From an uncultured Lachnospiraceae bacterium (GTDB lineage: Bacteria > Bacillota > Clostridia > Lachnospirales > Lachnospiraceae): DNA of 38,037 bases. The stretch is taken from assembly GCA_902785635.1 (NCBI GenBank), contig CACZZH010000032.1, forward strand, positions 4,995-43,031, read 5' to 3'. The translations under genes were made by a program, and so were the position numbers. This document shows, in pieces, positions 1 through 9,209 of this stretch. A model generated the notes under the pieces. It had not been told where the DNA came from. It did not search any database and saw only the letters and a program-made list of their open reading frames with translations. Each line of letters begins with the position of its first letter. Within the stretch, counting starts at the first letter, position 1.

Positions 1-96
1 ATTCTTCATCGCGAGCTTGAACTACACGATGAAGACAAGTTTGTTGTTACGCGCGTATCCCATGACTGAAGTCACGGGTATTGCGCGATGAAGAAT
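1..96. repeat. 96-bp palindrome-bounded repeat (module A, copy 1)
   Basis: The element is bounded by perfect 13-bp inverted ends (ATTCTTCATCGCG / CGCGATGAAGAAT) and holds an inner imperfect hairpin, CCCATGACTGAAGTCACGGG. Its reverse complement recurs at 23309-23404 with only two differences in 96 positions, so the same element sits here in the opposite orientation. It encodes no protein. The inner hairpin resembles the terminal hairpins of IS200/IS605 elements, so a non-autonomous palindromic element is a reasonable guess, but no transposase is present. The left flank is cut by the window edge. Confidence 0.85.
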
Positions 97-116
97 AAAT
101 ATTCGGAGGGTTTCTG

Positions 117-968
117 ATGAGACTGTATCTGCTTACGGCGGCACAGGAAAGAAGCGGTGATCCACCGCTTCCGGTGATGGTGATCATTGCCATGCTGCTG
201 CTGATGCTTCCCTACCTGATCCGGGTGAAGACCGGAAGATCGATCACGGAATGGCTGAGCTTCAGCGCTGCCCGGGACTGGATCTGGTCAAAGCTTCCTT
301 TCGGAAAGGATGAAAAGAAAAAGGGAACTGCCGCGGAGACCGCCAAAAGCAGGAATGCAGTCGCTGTTTCCAAAAACTTCGGACAAAAAGGAAAAAACGG
401 CTCTTCCCAGACCCAGGCGCAGCGGGTCCTTGACAAGAAGCCTGAGAAGGCAGCTTCCAACGGAATGATGCAGTTTGTGTCGGATGCGCTGAACTATACC
501 CGCCGTAAAAAACTGTTTCTGATTCTGCCCGGCAACGTACAGTATCAGGAACAGACCGCTGAGCTGACGATGCTGGTGGTCACCAGGGCAAGGGTCATCG
601 GTGTGCTCTGCTATGCAGGTACCGGAAGGGTACACTGCCGGAAGGACGGCGGGGCATGGCAGGAGACCAGGGGCAATAAGACGACCTCTCTGGGCCCCCT
701 CTGTACGATCGCCAGGGAACAGACGGCGATTCTGCGCTCGGCACTGGACTCTAAGGATCTGAAACAGGTTCCATATGAGACAATGCTGGTATTCACGAGC
801 CCGTCAGCAGTGCTCGCGGGAGACGTGCCGGAATATGCCTGTAAGGCAGAGGCCTTTTTCAAAAGGCTGGAGACCGACAGGGATCAAAACAGCGGACCTC
901 TGGTACCAAAGGAGGTCGGCAGGGTCTGCAGTCAGCTGCGCTCGAAAGAGAAAAAAAAGCAAAAATAA
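117..968 (+). CDS. Membrane-anchored protein of unknown function, NERD-like C-terminal domain possible
   Basis: A 283-residue protein with one N-terminal membrane segment (about residues 18-36, VMVIIAMLLLMLPYLI), a basic Lys/Gln/Ser-rich linker (about 60-115) and a C-terminal globular domain (about 120-265). That domain has the order expected of a NERD (nuclease-related) fold: a buried strand (LILPG), an ELTMLVVT strand, GTGRVHC, a Trp (GGAWQ), then a helix and an MLVFTSP strand. The catalytic-type Glu-x-Lys of typical NERD proteins is not visible; the corresponding stretch reads VIGVLCYAG. Start: GGAGGG at 105-110 lies 6 bases before ATG 117. It stands alone between two copies of the structured repeats, and a weak hairpin follows. 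Function is unknown; the NERD resemblance is inference from pattern only. Confidence 0.75.
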   Translation: MRLYLLTAAQERSGDPPLPVMVIIAMLLLMLPYLIRVKTGRSITEWLSFSAARDWIWSKLPFGKDEKKKGTAAETAKSRNAVAVSKNFGQKGKNGSSQTQAQRVLDKKPEKAASNGMMQFVSDALNYTRRKKLFLILPGNVQYQEQTAELTMLVVTRARVIGVLCYAGTGRVHCRKDGGAWQETRGNKTTSLGPLCTIAREQTAILRSALDSKDLKQVPYETMLVFTSPSAVLAGDVPEYACKAEAFFKRLETDRDQNSGPLVPKEVGRVCSQLRSKEKKKQK

Positions 969-979
969 CTCACATGGGA

Positions 980-1004
980 AGCGGTCTGCCGGAGGCAGGC
1001 CGCT
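980..1004 (+). terminator. Hairpin after the NERD-like gene
   Basis: An 11-bp stem, AGCGGTCTGCC / GGCAGGCCGCT with one T-G wobble and loop GGA, begins 11 bases after the stop codon. The downstream tract is poor in T, so it may be a weak or factor-aided terminator. Confidence 0.5.
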
Positions 1005-1009
1005 GTGTG

Positions 1010-1120
1010 ATTCTTCATTCCTGCGATGAAGAATAAAGCCTCCGGCGGATCGCAGACGCGCACAGTGGAAGGTGCTTACGCACCGTGCGCGTCGCGGCAA
1101 GAACGCCAAGGCGTTCTTGA
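1010..1120 (+). repeat. Structured intergenic repeat (short module A plus module B, copy 1)
   Basis: A short palindrome (ATTCTTCAT ... GATGAAGAAT, 1010-1034) is followed by a conserved block, GCCTCCGGCGG (1038-1048). Next comes a long stem GACGCGCAC / GTGCGCGTC enclosing GGAAGGTGC and an inner GGTGC/GCACC stem. It ends in the hairpin CAAGAACGCC / GGCGTTCTTG (about 1098-1119). The same order of parts occurs at 23405-23499, where the long stem has a different sequence but is still perfectly paired. That points to selection on, or replication of, an RNA or DNA secondary structure. Confidence 0.8.
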
Positions 1121-1213
1121 AGTGCACCGGATTTACGGAGTAGATACGGACCTATAATGTCCGGATTGTCCAGATATGGTAATCAGAATAGTATTCTTTA
1201 CAAATACAAGTGG

Positions 1214-1242
1214 TTGACGCAAAGTCGAAATAAACATATAAT
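1214..1242 (+). promoter_or_regulatory. Sigma-A promoter of the LRR surface protein
   Basis: TTGACG (1214-1219), 17-bp spacer, TATAAT (1237-1242), an almost perfect housekeeping promoter 58 bases before the GTG start. No operator-like palindrome was seen around it. Confidence 0.85.
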
Positions 1243-1299
1243 AATTTCGTAATATTTTCTGTATTAGTATCTTTATAAATAGAAACAGGGGGTACAGTT

Positions 1300-4296
1300 G
1301 TGCGTAGGTCTATGAAATATCTGGCTGTGTTGCTGGCTGGTGCAATGGCACTGCAGGGGACATCTGTTCTGACCGTGGCTGATGAGATTCTGGAAACGGA
1401 TCTTGTAATGGAGGAGGAGTATATCCAGGAAGAGGTTTCCCCTGAGGAAGCTCCGCTTTCGGCGGAACTGTCGGAAATCGACGTTGACGGACTCTTCGGA
1501 GAGGATGATGTGCAGGACGAACTGACGGTCTCTGTACCGGATGACGTACAGGACGAACTGACGATCTCCGTACCGGAGGATGAGCAGGATGAACTGGCAG
1601 TCTCTGCGCCGGAGGATGTACAGGAAGAAATTCTCGAATTGGAAAGCCTGGAGGAAGAAGAGCAGACAGAACCGGCTGAAGCGGAAATAGAAGATCCGTC
1701 TGAGGGATTCTTTGAAGAGACTCTGGAAGAAGATCTTCCGGAACTGGAGGACGGATTTGCTGTGGTCGAAGAAGATCTTCCGCAGATAGCAGAGCTTGAG
1801 ATGGAATCTTCTGCACAGGAAGATGCCGGTGACGGCTTTGTTGAAGAAGAAGCCGCTCAGGAAGAAGCCGCGGCGGAATCTGTCATGGAAGAGGAGGCAG
1901 AGGAACTGCTTCCTGAGGACGAGGCTGGGCTTACGGAAGAAGAAACACAGACAGAGCTCCTCGGGATCGCTGAAGAGGAAGAGGAGGCAGAGGACGCTTC
2001 CGTGAACAACGCGGCAGATCCTACAACTGTATCCGGCGCCTTCCCGGATGCAAAATTCCAGGAGTATGTAAAGAAAATCTACACAGCCGGAAGCAATACC
2101 ATTACTGCTGCCCAGCTGAATACGATCAAAGCAGCGAAGACTGTGGATCTGTCCGGATATGCGGTCACAAATCTGGCCGGACTCGAGTACTTTACACAGG
2201 CGGAGACCCTGAAGCTGTCCGGAAATACTGCGATCAAGGCGGTCAATTTAAGCAAGAATACTGCCCTGGTACTTGTGGATCTGTCGGGTGATACAGCACT
2301 GAAGACACTTACCCTGTCCGGCTGTGCCAAGATTCAACAGCTGAATATTTCCGGCTGCGGCAGCCTGGAGAGTGTGGATATTTCCCCGTGCACAGCACTT
2401 ACGACCCTGAACGCGAAAAGATCCGGACTGAAGAGTCTTTCTGTGGCTAAGAACACAAAGCTTCAGACACTCAACTGCTCCGACACCCAGATCGAGACCC
2501 TTGATGTTTCAGCAAATACGGCTCTGCGGGAACTGAACTGCAGCAATGCGATGCTCTCTGCCGTTACCCTCGGGACCAATACGAATCTGTTTTATCTGAA
2601 CCTGAGTGATAACAAACGGCTGACCAAGATCGATGTGAGCAAGGTGACGGCTCTTCGTGAACTGCAGCTGCAGAATACGGCGGTGGTCAGTCTTGATCTG
2701 AGCAATCATGCAAGCTTATATAAACTGGACCTGTCCAACACGCCGCTGAAGACGCTCAATCTGAGCGGATGCAAAGCGATCGAATCGCTGGATGTGAACA
2801 ACCGGACCGGAAACGGATGGAATGTAACTACGATCACGACCCTGAATGTGAGCAACTGTACCGCACTGCGTTATCTGTACTGCAATGAGACTGCAGTGAA
2901 CAGCCTTACCATCACCGGCTGCACCACTCTGGAAGAGCTGGACTGCAATAATACTGCGGTCAGCAGCCTGGCTCTCGCAGACTGCAGTGCACTTCATTTC
3001 CTGGACTGCAGTGATACTGCGGTGACGGCTCTGGATGTTTCCAAGAATAAGAACCTGCGTACACTCAACTGCTCCAACACAGGCATCAGTTCCCTGGATG
3101 TTACGAATAATGAAAGTCTTTCTTATCTGAATGTGGAAGAGACCGGCATTGTATCCCTGGATCTCCGGAAAAACCCGAATCTGTCCAAACTGTACTGCGG
3201 ACGGACGATGACAAAGATCTACCTGAACGAACTGAAGAATAATGCTCCGGGAACCGGGAGAGTGATTCTGGAGACCGGCAATTACAACAACGCGTCCGCG
3301 AAGATCATTGCTTATTTCCCGCTGAACGGGACATCCTGGAATAAGACGACACGGAATACGTACAGCGCCAAGAGCGCAAACATCACCTGGTGGCCTTATG
3401 ATCCGCAGACCGGAACGGTCTACTGCAAAGGCGCAGAGGATGAGAACGGCAAAAAGACCGGTGAACACAACTGGGTAACGGTCTATGATGTCAGGCCCAA
3501 CTGCTCCACATCCGGCAAGACACATGTGGAATGCAAAGCCTGCGGAGAGGTAAAGGCAGGTACCAGTAAGGTAGTAAAGGCGACCGGTAAGCATTCCTAC
3601 GGAAAGTGGACCGTCAAGACGCCGGCAAACGCGTACAGCCCGACCGTAGAACACAAAGTGTGCAAGGTGTGCAAGCACGAAGTGACCCGTACGAAAGGCA
3701 AGGCACTCAAGGCTTCCACCACGATCTTCCGGAACCTGCAGCCCCATGCGACTGCAACCGCTTCAACTAAGGTAAAACTTACATGGAATACGCTTCCGAC
3801 TGCCGCTGTTTATTATGTGTACGGTGCAAAGTGCGGAAGTAAGATCAAGCTCCTGAAAGCGGTTAAACAGCCGGCAAAGGCAGCCAAGACTCTCAGCTAT
3901 ACACACAGCGGCCTCAAGGCAGGTACCTATTATAAATACGCAGTTGCAGCGTATGCAAAGGATGCCGCCGGAAACTATGTCCTGATCGAGGCTTCATCGA
4001 TGGTGCATGTGCCTACAACAGGCGGAAAATACACAGAATACAAAAAGACGGTCGCAAGCAGGAAGAAGGTATCGCTGAAGATTGCCAAAACTGTCAAGGT
4101 GAGAGCGGCAGGAGACAAGAAGGTGGCTTCCAAAGCGATTCAGAAGCATGTGGCAGTCCGGTTCGAATCCAGCGACAAGTCGGTCGTAACTGTTAATAAA
4201 AAAGGAAAGATCACTGCAAAGAAGGCAGGAACAGCAATAGTGTACGCCTATATGCAGGACGGCACATATGCAAAGATCAAAGTGACTGTAAAGTGA
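1300..4296 (+). CDS. Secreted leucine-rich-repeat surface protein with Ig-like C-terminus
   Basis: A 998-residue exported protein. A signal peptide (about residues 1-28) precedes a very acidic stretch (about 30-235). This contains three near-perfect 12-residue repeats (DDVQDELTVSVP type, from residue 69; 36-bp DNA repeats from 1504). About residues 250-640 are leucine-rich repeats of roughly 21-23 residues (pattern T-A-L-x-x-L-N-C-S-x-T ... L-D-V-S). A Cys-x-x-Cys segment follows (CKACGE, CKVCKH; about 740-800), then a fibronectin-like part and a Big2-like domain ending in TVK. There is no LPXTG/NPQTN sorting signal or C-terminal anchor, so attachment is unclear. GTG 1300 is chosen over ATG 1312 because the GGGGG ribosome site (1288-1292) is 7 bases upstream. 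A role in adhesion or polymer binding is inference. Confidence 0.88.
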   Translation: MRRSMKYLAVLLAGAMALQGTSVLTVADEILETDLVMEEEYIQEEVSPEEAPLSAELSEIDVDGLFGEDDVQDELTVSVPDDVQDELTISVPEDEQDELAVSAPEDVQEEILELESLEEEEQTEPAEAEIEDPSEGFFEETLEEDLPELEDGFAVVEEDLPQIAELEMESSAQEDAGDGFVEEEAAQEEAAAESVMEEEAEELLPEDEAGLTEEETQTELLGIAEEEEEAEDASVNNAADPTTVSGAFPDAKFQEYVKKIYTAGSNTITAAQLNTIKAAKTVDLSGYAVTNLAGLEYFTQAETLKLSGNTAIKAVNLSKNTALVLVDLSGDTALKTLTLSGCAKIQQLNISGCGSLESVDISPCTALTTLNAKRSGLKSLSVAKNTKLQTLNCSDTQIETLDVSANTALRELNCSNAMLSAVTLGTNTNLFYLNLSDNKRLTKIDVSKVTALRELQLQNTAVVSLDLSNHASLYKLDLSNTPLKTLNLSGCKAIESLDVNNRTGNGWNVTTITTLNVSNCTALRYLYCNETAVNSLTITGCTTLEELDCNNTAVSSLALADCSALHFLDCSDTAVTALDVSKNKNLRTLNCSNTGISSLDVTNNESLSYLNVEETGIVSLDLRKNPNLSKLYCGRTMTKIYLNELKNNAPGTGRVILETGNYNNASAKIIAYFPLNGTSWNKTTRNTYSAKSANITWWPYDPQTGTVYCKGAEDENGKKTGEHNWVTVYDVRPNCSTSGKTHVECKACGEVKAGTSKVVKATGKHSYGKWTVKTPANAYSPTVEHKVCKVCKHEVTRTKGKALKASTTIFRNLQPHATATASTKVKLTWNTLPTAAVYYVYGAKCGSKIKLLKAVKQPAKAAKTLSYTHSGLKAGTYYKYAVAAYAKDAAGNYVLIEASSMVHVPTTGGKYTEYKKTVASRKKVSLKIAKTVKVRAAGDKKVASKAIQKHVAVRFESSDKSVVTVNKKGKITAKKAGTAIVYAYMQDGTYAKIKVTVK

Positions 4297-4351
4297 GTAT
4301 CTCATTAGCGGGGATGAAAACAGTCATAAGAAGCAGGGAGGATATGGAAAA

Positions 4352-6163
4352 ATGAAAAAAAGAGCCGGACTGGCAGTGATACTGCTCTTTCTGATCAGTG
4401 CTCTTGGCGGGATTGCCCAGGCAAAAACGCTGACGGCCGCAGAGAAAGCAAAACTGAAGTATGCACAGTATCTGAACAGTCATTCTACCGAGGGAATGGA
4501 TGGGTATGTCGAGTATTTTGCAGCAGTGCTGCTGGACGACAATACGACTCCGGATCTGTTTGAGATGACGGACAAAGTGGCTTCCGTTTCATTCCTCAAC
4601 GGGGGCGCCTATAAGGGAACAGAGCGTGCCTGGGCGGACATGAAGGTCTTGTATTATATCTATCCGAAGACCGGTGTGTTTTCCTACAGCGTCTATGATT
4701 CGGACGGAAGCACACGGCCGGAATTCCTGTACCGCAGGCTGGTAGTGCGTACGAACGGGAAAAAAGATGTGTATGTTGCGAGCATGGTGCGCAATGACAA
4801 CGATGAGGATAAGTATTTTGACGGACCGAAAGAAAATACGGCCGCGCTTATCACAAAAGCAGAATTCAACAGCAACATTAAAGGATATACCGGCTCTGTA
4901 AAAGCGAAGAGGATCGTATTCTATGAGAATACGATCGAGAACCGCAAGAAATATCTCGGGGATACCGGTGAGATCGCATCGATCAGTCTGAGTCCTGTAT
5001 CGAAGACACTGGCGCTTAAAGAGACAGCCGTATTGACTGCAGCAGTAAAGAATGCGGATTCGTCTATAGTGTCCTGGGTATCCGATAATCCTAAGGTGGT
5101 CAGCGTAGAACCGGATTCCGAAAATGAGAATACGGCAGTCATCACTGCCAAAAAAGGAGGAATCGCTACCGTTACAGCATCCGTGAGCGGTGTGAGTGCA
5201 AGCTGCAAAGTGACAGTGGATGCGCCTTCGATCGAACTGGATCAGACATCCGCCGATCTGTTCATGGGGAAGACCCTTAAGCTGACGGCAGCTGTCACCG
5301 GTCCGTCCAAGACCGTCACATGGAAGAGCTCAAATGCTGCAGCAGCATCCGTGAGCGGCGGCGTGGTAACGGCAAAAAATGCTGGGAAGACCACGATCAC
5401 TGCGACTGCAAACGGCCTCACTGCCTCCTGCACAGTCAATGTGCGGGCCATGAAGGAAAACGTCACAAAGCTTACAGCTGTGAAAGCGGGCAAGACCTAC
5501 ATCATCAAATTCAGTGCTTCCGCAAATCCGGTCATCGTGACCCGGAAGGGCAATAAGCTTTATGTCGATGATAAAGCAGTCCTTACACTGCATGACGACT
5601 ATCCGGCATATGAGATCTATCTTACAGACCTCGATACCGATGACAGCACGAAGGAAGTGCTTGAACTGTACCGGGATGACAGCGGAAGATCTGCAGTGAA
5701 TGTTTACCGCTATGCTTCCGGAAAGCTTGCAAAGCAGGCGGGACTTTCCGGAAAGAAGGGGGCATCGGTCAGGACCGGTTTCGCCTATAAGAAAGGGCAG
5801 GTCGTAAAGACTCCCGGAAACGGCACGATCGTAACGCAGCAGGATCTCCTGCTGGGCGGCAAAGAGAAAGTCACCGTACAGATGAAGTATGAAGTGAACG
5901 GGAAAAAGATGCAGGTCATCCAGTACGATGAGGATGAAAGCATGACGCTCATGAGTGTCAAATCCACAAAAAATAAGCTGGGGAAGGCGCTGACGCTTCT
6001 GAAAAAACCGGGCAGTAAGACCGGCACTGTGAAATATAAGAAGAATACTTCCTATAAGCCGATGAAGCTGGCAGTCATGAACGGGAAAGCTTACCTGAAG
6101 GTCACGATCAAAGGAAAGAAAGGCTGGTTCGGGTTCGGCCTTTCAAATGTGGTCTATCAATAA
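4352..6163 (+). CDS. Secreted protein with two Big2 (Ig-like) domains
   Basis: A 603-residue exported protein with an N-terminal signal peptide (KKRAGLAVILLFLISALGGIAQA). A unique domain of about 180 residues follows, rich in Tyr and Asp, with no family recognised. Two bacterial Ig-like Big2 domains (about 208-290 and 291-365) carry the usual VSW.SDNP / VTWKSSNA and AGKTTITA patterns. The C-terminal part (about 370-603) begins with beta-rich segments containing an Asp-rich strand (LTDLDTDD). It lies 55 bases behind the LRR protein, with GGGAGG (4336-4341) before its ATG, so the two are probably co-transcribed and may act together at the cell surface. No sorting signal is present. Function not known. 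Confidence 0.85.
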   Translation: MKKRAGLAVILLFLISALGGIAQAKTLTAAEKAKLKYAQYLNSHSTEGMDGYVEYFAAVLLDDNTTPDLFEMTDKVASVSFLNGGAYKGTERAWADMKVLYYIYPKTGVFSYSVYDSDGSTRPEFLYRRLVVRTNGKKDVYVASMVRNDNDEDKYFDGPKENTAALITKAEFNSNIKGYTGSVKAKRIVFYENTIENRKKYLGDTGEIASISLSPVSKTLALKETAVLTAAVKNADSSIVSWVSDNPKVVSVEPDSENENTAVITAKKGGIATVTASVSGVSASCKVTVDAPSIELDQTSADLFMGKTLKLTAAVTGPSKTVTWKSSNAAAASVSGGVVTAKNAGKTTITATANGLTASCTVNVRAMKENVTKLTAVKAGKTYIIKFSASANPVIVTRKGNKLYVDDKAVLTLHDDYPAYEIYLTDLDTDDSTKEVLELYRDDSGRSAVNVYRYASGKLAKQAGLSGKKGASVRTGFAYKKGQVVKTPGNGTIVTQQDLLLGGKEKVTVQMKYEVNGKKMQVIQYDEDESMTLMSVKSTKNKLGKALTLLKKPGSKTGTVKYKKNTSYKPMKLAVMNGKAYLKVTIKGKKGWFGFGLSNVVYQ

Positions 6164-6204
6164 GGAGCCAAAGAGCCGTGGGGACAGGTCCCCCGACCCA
6201 AAAA

Positions 6205-6238
6205 GAGCCATGGGGACAGGTCCCCATGGCTCTCTTTT
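6205..6238. terminator. Bidirectional terminator between convergent genes, GTCCC-repeat type
   Basis: A perfect 12-bp stem, GAGCCATGGGGA / TCCCCATGGCTC with loop CAGG, is followed by TCTTTT on the + strand and preceded by AAAAA (6200-6204), a U-tract for the minus strand. A partial copy of the same GGGGACAGGTCCCC core lies just upstream (6178-6192). It separates the Big2 protein from the TSCPD gene. Confidence 0.85.
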
Positions 6239-6491
6239 ATGCACTTTTCTGCTCTTCCAGAGCCAGGCGCAGCGCTTTGGCCAGCTGATCGGGACATGAC
6301 GTGCCGCGGCCGGCGCAGTCCGTCCCCTCCAGAAGATCGATCACCTGCCGGGCGTTCTGCCCTTTGACAAGCTTGGCAACGCCCTGGGTGTTGCCGCTGC
6401 ATCCTCCGATGAAGGTGACTTCACGGATGGTCTCACCATCCAGTTCGACCTCGATGAAACGCGAACAGGTTCCACGCGTCTGATATGTCAT
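6237..6491 (-). CDS. TSCPD-domain protein (TIGR03905-type)
   Basis: An 84-residue protein that matches the small TSCPD family. It shows YQTRGTCSR at the N-terminus, a conserved GGCSGN turn (about 29-34) and the name-giving GTSCPDQL motif (about 63-70). The four conserved cysteines suggest metal or cofactor binding. The same domain occurs in some B12-dependent ribonucleotide reductases, but the stand-alone family has no established function. Start ATG at 6491; the upstream minus strand carries AAGGAGAG. It is transcribed alone, convergent with the Big2 gene. Confidence 0.88.
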   Translation of the reverse strand: MTYQTRGTCSRFIEVELDGETIREVTFIGGCSGNTQGVAKLVKGQNARQVIDLLEGTDCAGRGTSCPDQLAKALRLALEEQKSA

Positions 6492-6655
6492 ACAAAACTC
6501 TCCTTATATCCTATGTTTAATGCAGCCGGGGGAATATACTCCGTCTGTGATCAAAAGGTGCGGTATTCAGCCGGATCGCGGAGACCCGGCGGAAGTATCC
6601 GCACTATTATATCGGGTCACAGGTGTAATTGCAAGGGATTGGTGAAAGGAAAAAA

Positions 6656-6684
6656 TTGCAATATGAAGGGAAGTACATTATAAT
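6656..6684 (+). promoter_or_regulatory. Promoter of the asnS operon
   Basis: TTGCAA (6656-6661), 17-bp spacer, TATAAT (6679-6684). The leader that follows can form an 8-bp hairpin, GCATTTAC / GTAAATGT (6713-6720 with 6739-6746), but no T-box sequence is present. Confidence 0.8.
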
Positions 6685-6783
6685 CGTAGTTATCGTAAAG
6701 TATGGATGCTTTGCATTTACACATACCCTGATGGCACAGTAAATGTACCGGGCAGAAGAAAAGTATGAAGGGAGATGGGTCCT

Positions 6784-8172
6784 ATGGACTTTGTAACAGT
6801 AAAAGAATTATATCGGGAACGCGAATCCTTTATTGACAAGGAGATCACAGTCGGAGGATGGCTGAGGAGCGTGCGTGCTTCGAAGTCCTTCGGTTTTCTG
6901 GTGCTGCATGACGGCACGTTTTTTGAGACGCTGCAGGTGGTCTATTCCGACCAGCTGGATAATTTCGCGAAGATCAGCAAGCTGAATGTAGGCTCTGCTG
7001 TGATCGTAACGGGTACTCTGGTGGCTACGCCTCAGGCGAAGCAGCCCTTTGAGATCCAGGCGAAAGAGGTACAGATCGAAGGGGAATCCACACCGGATTA
7101 TCCGATGCAGAAGAAGCGCCACAGTCTGGAGTTCCTGCGTACGGTCCCGCATCTTCGCGTGCGCACCAATACTTTCCAGGCGGTCTTCCGTGTCCGCTCC
7201 CTGGCAGCCTATGCGATCCATCGCTTCTTCCAGGAGAGGAACTTTGTATATGTACATACTCCGCTGATCACAGCCAGTGATGCGGAGGGAGCAGGCGAAA
7301 TGTTCCAGGTGACGACGCTGGATCTGAATGATCTGCCCAGGACCGATGAAGGCAAGGTCGATTTCACGAAGGACTTTTTCGGGAAGAGCGTCAACCTGAC
7401 CGTGAGCGGCCAGCTGGACAACGAGCCGTTTGCCCAGGCATTCCGCAATATCTATACCTTCGGACCGACTTTCCGCGCGGAGAATTCCAACACCACCCGT
7501 CATGCGGCGGAGTTCTGGATGATCGAACCGGAGATCTCGTTCGCGGATCTGCAGGATGATATGATCCTGGCGGAATCCATGCTGAAGTATGTGATCCGCT
7601 ATGTCATGGAGAATGCGCCGGAGGAGATGCAGTTCTTCAATTCCTTTGTCGACAAGGGCCTGATCGAGCGCCTTACCCATGTGTGTGAGTCGGATTTCGG
7701 CCGTGTGACTTATACGGAGGCAGTGGAGCTTCTGGAGAAGCACAACGATGAGTTTGAGTACAAGGTTTCCTGGGGATGTGATCTGCAGACGGAGCATGAG
7801 CGCTATCTTACCGAGAAAGTGTTCAAACGCCCGGTATTTGTTACGGACTATCCGAAGGAGATCAAAGCATTCTATATGAAACTGAACGAAGACGGAAAGA
7901 CCGTTGCGGCAATGGACTGCCTGGTACCGGGAATCGGCGAGATCATCGGCGGCAGCCAGAGAGAGGAAAACTATGACGTACTCATCGATCGCATCCATAC
8001 GCTGGGCATGAGTGAGGAAGAGTATCATAAGTATCTGGATCTGCGCAAATACGGAACATCACGTCACGCCGGGTTCGGACTGGGATTTGAACGTCTGGTA
8101 ATGTATCTTACCGGAATGGGCAACATCCGCGACGTCCTGCCGTATCCGCGCACAGTGGGCAACTGCGAATAA
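6784..8172 (+). CDS. asnS: Asparaginyl-tRNA synthetase
   Basis: Class IIb aminoacyl-tRNA synthetase that charges tRNA-Asn with asparagine; 462 residues, the usual length for the family. An N-terminal OB-fold anticodon-binding domain (about 12-105, [11 protein letters not shown] ... FGFLVLHDG) is followed by the catalytic core. Motif 2 is [11 protein letters not shown] from residue 230; motif 3 is GFGLGFER at 430-437. The sequence FRAENSNT, rather than an aspartate-type signature, favours AsnRS. An earlier ATG at 6775 abuts the AAGGGAG ribosome site (6768-6774) and leaves no spacing, so ATG 6784 is preferred. It heads an apparent operon with the sortase and pncB (gaps of 21 and 23 bases). Confidence 0.96.
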   Translation: MDFVTVKELYRERESFIDKEITVGGWLRSVRASKSFGFLVLHDGTFFETLQVVYSDQLDNFAKISKLNVGSAVIVTGTLVATPQAKQPFEIQAKEVQIEGESTPDYPMQKKRHSLEFLRTVPHLRVRTNTFQAVFRVRSLAAYAIHRFFQERNFVYVHTPLITASDAEGAGEMFQVTTLDLNDLPRTDEGKVDFTKDFFGKSVNLTVSGQLDNEPFAQAFRNIYTFGPTFRAENSNTTRHAAEFWMIEPEISFADLQDDMILAESMLKYVIRYVMENAPEEMQFFNSFVDKGLIERLTHVCESDFGRVTYTEAVELLEKHNDEFEYKVSWGCDLQTEHERYLTEKVFKRPVFVTDYPKEIKAFYMKLNEDGKTVAAMDCLVPGIGEIIGGSQREENYDVLIDRIHTLGMSEEEYHKYLDLRKYGTSRHAGFGLGFERLVMYLTGMGNIRDVLPYPRTVGNCE

Positions 8173-8193
8173 GAAAGGATCACAGGAAAAAGA

Positions 8194-9186
8194 GTGTCAA
8201 AGAATAAAAAGAAGGGAAGCGCAGTGGGATCTTTTTTCACCACGCTTGTCCTGATCGCGGCGATCGGTGTGTTCTGCTATGCAGCCTGGACGCTGTACGG
8301 ATATTATCGGGATTACAAGGCCGGAACCGATGAGTACAACAAGCTGGAAGGGCAGTATACCACGATGGACGGGGAAGCTCCGGATGAAGAGCACACTCCC
8401 GGAGAAGAACAGACTCCCGGAAGCGAAGCAGGCACCGAGGAGGCTGAAGGCAGCGGGATCTATGTCCCGGAGGAATACGGAGAGACCGGAAAGAGCGGTA
8501 TCGTGCTGAAAAGGATAGAAGAGCTGGAAGATCCGGACACCCTGGATGAAAAGGTGGAGGAAGCAGCCGCGGTGGATACCGAGGAAAACAAGGAGAAGAA
8601 GCGTCTTCCCCTGCTTCGCAATCCGATCGATTTTGACCAGCTGGGCGAGATCAATCCCGAGATCATCGGCTGGATCCGAATCGGGGCTCTGGAAAAGTCC
8701 TATCCGGTGGCGCAGGCAAAGGACAATTCATTTTATCTGCACCGCACCTTTGAGAAGCAGGACAATTTTGCGGGATGCATCTTCCTGAACTGTGACAATT
8801 CCAGATTCTTCACGGACCAGAATTCGATCGTATACGGGCATAATATGAAAAACGGATCCATGTTCGGAACCCTGAAGAATTTCACGAATCAGGAGACGTA
8901 TGACAAGAATCCGTACTTCTGGATCTTCACACCGCAGTATATCTATCAGTATCAGATCTTCTCGTGCTCGATCGTGAGCAAGATCGGGGATCCGTACCGG
9001 ACACGGTTTACCACAAAGGATTTTGATGCGTTTCTTAAAAAATGTGTGGAGAGCTCCCAGGTGGATGCCCATGGTCTGAAGCCGGATACGGACGACCGGA
9101 TCGTAACGCTTTCCACCTGTACAGGGGATGAGAGCACCCGGTTTATAGCGCAGGGCGTGCTGCGGCAGATCTACCTGTCAAGATAA
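8194..9186 (+). CDS. srtB: Class B sortase
   Basis: A 330-residue membrane-anchored transpeptidase that would join sorting-signal proteins to peptidoglycan or pilin subunits. It has a short basic N-terminus and one membrane helix (about 13-35). A long acidic, Pro/Glu-rich linker (about 50-140) is followed by the sortase beta-barrel, which starts near NPIDFDQLGEINPEIIGWI. Catalytic residues are visible: His216 in YGHNMKNGSMF, Cys309 in TLSTC and Arg316 in STRF. The NMKNGSMF segment is characteristic of class B. GTG 8194 is used, with AGG at 8184-8186. No sortase substrate or pilin gene lies in the window, and the linker is longer than in typical SrtB. Position behind asnS looks incidental. Confidence 0.93.
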   Translation: MSKNKKKGSAVGSFFTTLVLIAAIGVFCYAAWTLYGYYRDYKAGTDEYNKLEGQYTTMDGEAPDEEHTPGEEQTPGSEAGTEEAEGSGIYVPEEYGETGKSGIVLKRIEELEDPDTLDEKVEEAAAVDTEENKEKKRLPLLRNPIDFDQLGEINPEIIGWIRIGALEKSYPVAQAKDNSFYLHRTFEKQDNFAGCIFLNCDNSRFFTDQNSIVYGHNMKNGSMFGTLKNFTNQETYDKNPYFWIFTPQYIYQYQIFSCSIVSKIGDPYRTRFTTKDFDAFLKKCVESSQVDAHGLKPDTDDRIVTLSTCTGDESTRFIAQGVLRQIYLSR

Positions 9187-9209
9187 TCGGACTGACCGGA
9201 GAGGGAAAA

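Noticed and set aside
6685-6783. T-box riboswitch upstream of asnS
   Set aside because: The leader is too short and lacks the T-box sequence and a terminator; only a single 8-bp hairpin is visible.
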